From Enterobacter hormaechei ATCC 49162 (GTDB lineage Bacteria > Pseudomonadota > Gammaproteobacteria > Enterobacterales > Enterobacteriaceae), in NCBI RefSeq assembly GCF_001875655.1, contig NZ_MKEQ01000001.1, forward strand, positions 930,001 through 994,000: a stretch of DNA of 64,000 bases, in the 5' to 3' direction. Under the pieces are notes generated by a model that made no database searches, had not been told where the DNA came from, and saw nothing but the letters and a program-made list of their open reading frames with translations. A program made the translations under genes and the position numbers. This document shows, in pieces, positions 61,499 to 64,000 of the stretch. Position 1 is the stretch's first letter; the number at the start of each line of letters is the position of its first letter.

Positions 61499-61515
61499 GT
61501 TGGGTGAATTAATTG

Positions 61516-61863
61516 TCAGGGGGTAACTTTAAAATCCAGGGTGGCACGGTAGAGCCGATAATCTGGCTCGTACCCGGGGATTTTTACCACCTCTGTAGGG
61601 GTTAACGGCTCAAGCGAAGCGAGCACCAAATCTCTCAGGGATCGTGATTCAGCGATCGAAGTGGAATACACATCGACCTGAACGGAAACCCTGCTCTCTG
61701 CCTGGCCACACAGTACGTCAGCGGAAACATCATCGACGATGGAAAAGATAATCCAGGGTGGAGAGACAGACGGTTTCCCGTCACTACCTAATGGCGCAAC
61801 ATAGGGGTATACCCGTCCTTCTGCCAGGGGAGAAAGCAAGGCGTAGATATTATCTTCATTCAC
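61516..61863 (-). CDS. Tail terminator protein (DUF3168 type)
   Basis: 115 residues, lambda gpU-like fold by family: caps the assembled tail and joins it to the head. Family-like blocks are MNEDNIYALLSPLAEGRVYPYVAP and PPWIIFSIVDD, ending RLYRATLDFKVTP. The start overlaps the stop of the tail completion gene by 4 bp. Confidence 0.85.
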   Translation of the reverse strand: MNEDNIYALLSPLAEGRVYPYVAPLGSDGKPSVSPPWIIFSIVDDVSADVLCGQAESRVSVQVDVYSTSIAESRSLRDLVLASLEPLTPTEVVKIPGYEPDYRLYRATLDFKVTP

Positions 61864-62309
61864 TTGCTCAATACCTCATCAATAGCCTGATTCATCCTGG
61901 CAATGGCGACGCTGGCGGCCTCTTCCTCGCGCGTATCGTAAGCGGGTCGCACAAAAGGATGCGCAGGCATGTTCGCAGTGCCAAGCTCCACAAAGCGCCA
62001 GTAAAAGGCGTTTCTCGGGTTATTCGCCTTCATCGTGTTATCGCTGTTGCCGGTGCGCGGGTTAACGCCACGAATATGGACGCCGGAAGAAATTTCCCCG
62101 CGGCGGCGGCTTTTTTGAGTAACCACCACCACGTTTTTTTTCAGTTTTCCGGTGCGTACCGGTGCACGTGCGATCACTTCTTCCTTAAGCACTTCCGCGC
62201 CGGCGCGCGTGGCATCACGAAGAACCTTATTGTTTTCAGCGCGGCTAAGCGCCTCCAGATCCTTTGCTATGTCATTTAACCCGGAAAAATCGAGGCTCGT
62301 CTCAATCAT
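61860..62309 (-). CDS. Tail completion / HK97 gp10 family protein
   Basis: 149 residues. HK97 gp10 hallmarks are EVLKEEVIARAPVRTGKLKKNV near the N-terminus and FYWRFVELGTANMPAHPFVRPAYD in the C-terminal half. Acts at the head-tail neck. It overlaps both neighbours by 4 bp, consistent with tight coupling. Confidence 0.92.
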   Translation of the reverse strand: MIETSLDFSGLNDIAKDLEALSRAENNKVLRDATRAGAEVLKEEVIARAPVRTGKLKKNVVVVTQKSRRRGEISSGVHIRGVNPRTGNSDNTMKANNPRNAFYWRFVELGTANMPAHPFVRPAYDTREEEAASVAIARMNQAIDEVLSK

Positions 62310-62644
62310 TTTTCAGCTCCCGTTTTGCAAAGAATTTCCAGGCGAGTGCCGGTCGAATTTGCTACCGGAGGACCGATGATATTTAGCACCTGGCCTTTAT
62401 ACGGCCCGCTTAGCACTTCCAGACGAGAAGAGGCGTTCAGGTCAGCCCTGAAGCGCATCCATACGCGAATAGTTGCCTGCGCCGTCTCCACGCCGCCTGA
62501 CAGCTGCTCTCTGCCGCTGATCCCCTTCACCTCGGCAGAAATCGGCCTGCCACCACTCCACGATTCAACCGGCTGGCCAGATGGATCACGCGAGGTTGTG
62601 AAGGTGAGAATTTTTACCCGGTGCCTGAATCGTCCCGGTTCCAT
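62306..62644 (-). CDS. Head closure / head-tail adaptor protein
   Basis: 112 residues of the phage head-tail joining family (SPP1 gp16/HK97-like). MEPGRFRHRVKILTFTTSRDPSGQPVESW and RVWMRFRADLNASSRLEVLSGPYKGQVLNIIG are characteristic of the family. It overlaps the connector by 1 bp and the gp10-family gene by 4 bp. Confidence 0.9.
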   Translation of the reverse strand: MEPGRFRHRVKILTFTTSRDPSGQPVESWSGGRPISAEVKGISGREQLSGGVETAQATIRVWMRFRADLNASSRLEVLSGPYKGQVLNIIGPPVANSTGTRLEILCKTGAEK

Positions 62645-62970
62645 CAGGAGCCCTCCTCTGATTCGGCTTTACCGCGCCAGTTGCGATGAATGAACATCAT
62701 GCGTTCGGCGGCTGCATTCTCATAAAGCTGCACTTCGCTTTGTGCCGTCCGGTGTTCAAACATGTCAGCAAAGACAAGCAGAACGGCGCCCTTAACGGCG
62801 GCAGGAATATCAGCCGCAACCTTCCATGCTGGTTCATCGCACCAGCGTATGCAGTAGTCAAAAGCGGCCTGGGCGTACAGCGTGATCAGCTCGTCCCTGT
62901 CGTCTTCCTCAAACTCAATCTGCTGCTTAAACAGACTGAGGGAAATTACATCCAGAACATCTATCGCCAT
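62644..62970 (-). CDS. Head-tail connector protein (HK97 gp6-like)
   Basis: 108 residues, all-helical gp6-like connector that stacks on the portal. LITLYAQAAFDYCIRWCDEP and PAAVKGAVLLVFADMFEHRTAQ are typical of the family. It is separated from the capsid gene by a 33-bp gap holding a hairpin; its ATG has a weak ribosome site. Confidence 0.9.
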   Translation of the reverse strand: MAIDVLDVISLSLFKQQIEFEEDDRDELITLYAQAAFDYCIRWCDEPAWKVAADIPAAVKGAVLLVFADMFEHRTAQSEVQLYENAAAERMMFIHRNWRGKAESEEGS

Positions 62971-62976
62971 ACGTTA

Positions 62977-62998
62977 AAAGGGCGGGTTTCCCCGCCCC
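62977..62998 (-). terminator. Hairpin after the major capsid gene
   Basis: GGCGGG/CCCGCC stem; leftward RNA then reads CTTTTAACG, a short U-run. Probably a partial terminator that lowers expression of neck genes relative to capsid. Confidence 0.6.
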
Positions 62999-63003
62999 CT
63001 CCA

Positions 63004-64000
63004 TCATGAGCCAGAAGAGAAGGTGCCCTTGATGATTGCTGTCGGGCGATAATGCGCCAGCGCCAGACGCTCTTCGCACAGGATGGTCAGCATGTTTTTC
63101 ACGAAGTTATCGCGGTCTTCACGGCTGACTTCCACGGTGGCATCCATGCGATCCCAGACCTGTGAGGCCATATCGAAACCACCTACGGTAAAGGTGCCGG
63201 CGGCCTGCGCCTTAGTCGGAACCACTGGCAGGCCCCACATGATGTTACTGGTGAAAGCCTGAGGACCACCGAAGATATAGCGGCCTTCATTGTCTTTCAG
63301 CAACGCGATGTTGTGCCAGTCGCGCGGGTTCAGGACGATACCGGAAGCGCTGAACTCAGACTCGGTCACCTGATAAATAGCGTGAGCGATAATGTCAGCG
63401 CGGGTGTCGCCGGTGGCATTCAGCGAGGTGTCATAGGCCGTTGCCACTTTGTTCAGCCCTTCCAGGTTATCCCCGGTACCGTCGCCGTTCAGCAGCTGGC
63501 CCTCTTCCTTCAGTGCCAGGCCGTACATGAGGCGGTTGTTAATGTAGGACTGAAGCATTGGCGCATCATCCATCACCTGACGTGATGCCTGCACCCAGTG
63601 CGCGATGGTCTTCACGTTCGCTGTTTGTTTGCTGAAGGTGATATCCGATTCTGGCTTCAGCGCTTTCTCTGCCACCACGTCGGCGTTATTGGTAAACACC
63701 TCTTCACGCACATATTCCAGAGCGTTACTGGAAATGCGGCCCTGAGCCAGCAGATCACGAATGGTAAGACGGCGCAGGCCTGGCATGATGATGCCTGGGA
63801 TCTGCATCGGCTGGATCAGTGAGCCAGCCGAATCAGCGTCACTGCCTAATGACTTGTTAAACGTTTTCGCGCCGAAGGTGCCCTGTTTACCGTCCCATGA
63901 CTTAATAAGCTCTTCAGCAGCCCGTTCAGAGAAGGATTTCTTCTCACCAGGATTCTCAGCGCCGGATGCCAGTTTCTGTTCCAGATCGAAGAGGCGAGTG
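63004..64000 (-). CDS. HK97-family major capsid protein (5' end outside window)
   Basis: The reverse frame is open from the stop at 63004 through base 64000, giving at least 332 residues. An internal Met at 63807 is not the true start, because the frame continues upstream with FDLEQKLASGAENPGEKKSF. That upstream part is helical and charged, like the N-terminal delta/scaffold region of HK97 capsids. The body shows VTNNADVVAEKA-like and KQTANVKTIAHWVQASRQVMDDAPMLQSYI blocks and the C-terminal ILCEERLALAHYRPTAIIKGTF, classic for this fold. The remainder and any protease gene lie beyond the edge. Confidence 0.95.
   Translation of the reverse strand, partial: TRLFDLEQKLASGAENPGEKKSFSERAAEELIKSWDGKQGTFGAKTFNKSLGSDADSAGSLIQPMQIPGIIMPGLRRLTIRDLLAQGRISSNALEYVREEVFTNNADVVAEKALKPESDITFSKQTANVKTIAHWVQASRQVMDDAPMLQSYINNRLMYGLALKEEGQLLNGDGTGDNLEGLNKVATAYDTSLNATGDTRADIIAHAIYQVTESEFSASGIVLNPRDWHNIALLKDNEGRYIFGGPQAFTSNIMWGLPVVPTKAQAAGTFTVGGFDMASQVWDRMDATVEVSREDRDNFVKNMLTILCEERLALAHYRPTAIIKGTFSSGS

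Larger units (their letters stand above)
46554..64000 (-). mobile_element. Lambdoid siphophage prophage (partial, continues beyond window)
   Basis: A contiguous leftward late operon encodes capsid, connector, tail tube, tape measure, tail tip J, tail fibre and exclusion lipoprotein in canonical siphophage order. The head module is HK97-like and the tail tip is lambda/N15-like (M, L, K, I, J). It begins directly after host yeaH. The terminase, portal, lysis, replication and integrase genes must lie past base 64000, so completeness and inducibility cannot be judged. Confidence 0.95.

Noticed and set aside
63805..63807. Met at 63807 as the capsid start
   Set aside because: The frame continues upstream to the window edge with a helical delta-domain-like sequence, so this Met is internal.

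Overview
The window comes from the chromosome of an Enterobacteriaceae member close to Enterobacter. Gene order from 1 to about 46.5 kb follows the Escherichia coli chb-nadE-ast-xthA-ynj-gdhA-topB-selD-sppA-ansA-gapA-yeaGH stretch almost gene for gene, with protein lengths within a few residues of the E. coli ones. GC-rich coding sequence, scattered REP palindromes and species-specific islets replacing E. coli genes fit that assignment. No rRNA, tRNA or CRISPR array was seen.

Layout of the backbone. 1-1312: 5' part of the chitobiose operon (chbB, chbC) with a ChiX sRNA target between the two genes. 1409-5003: osmE, nadE, SOS-controlled cho, ves and spy. 5340-11365: the astCADBE arginine-succinyltransferase operon behind a sigma-54 promoter. 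11799-19874: xthA, a TVP38-family membrane gene, the ynjBCD ABC transporter, the sulfurtransferase ynjE, ynjF, a relocated ynjA, nudG and ynjH. 20100-21443: gdhA.

Accessory islet (21476-29991). Where E. coli has ynjI, this genome has a divergent cluster. Leftward run a glucose/GlcNAc-type PTS permease, a type I sulfatase, an aldose epimerase, an RpiR regulator and two DUF202 membrane proteins. Rightward runs an anaerobic sulfatase-maturating radical SAM enzyme. The parts fit a pathway in which a sulfated sugar is imported, desulfated in the cytoplasm and mutarotated, under a sugar-phosphate-sensing repressor. A YfeW-type penicillin-binding protein follows. topB, selD, ydjA, sppA, ansA and pncA then resume the backbone. 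A REP-flanked secreted GH18 chitinase gene (37646-38899) sits where E. coli has ydjE-ydjL. The backbone closes with yeaC, msrB, gapA, yeaD, mipA and the sigma-54-driven yeaGH pair.

Prophage (about 46.6 kb to the end of the window and beyond). Immediately after yeaH begins a lambdoid siphophage prophage, transcribed leftward. From the window edge inward it encodes the HK97-type major capsid protein (cut by the edge), connector, head closure, tail completion, tail terminator, tail tube, G/T chaperones, tape measure, M, L, K, I and J. Two tail-tip accessory proteins, a Cor-like exclusion lipoprotein and a tail fibre follow. Two insertions look like morons: a small exported Cys-rich protein with its own promoter and terminator inside the tail operon, and cor. 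At the extreme edge, next to the host junction, is a two-gene operon behind a near-perfect LexA box. Its second gene encodes a UmuD-like protein that starts at the UmuD self-cleavage position and lacks the serine nucleophile. That protein and the sulfated-sugar PTS islet are the two most interesting items.
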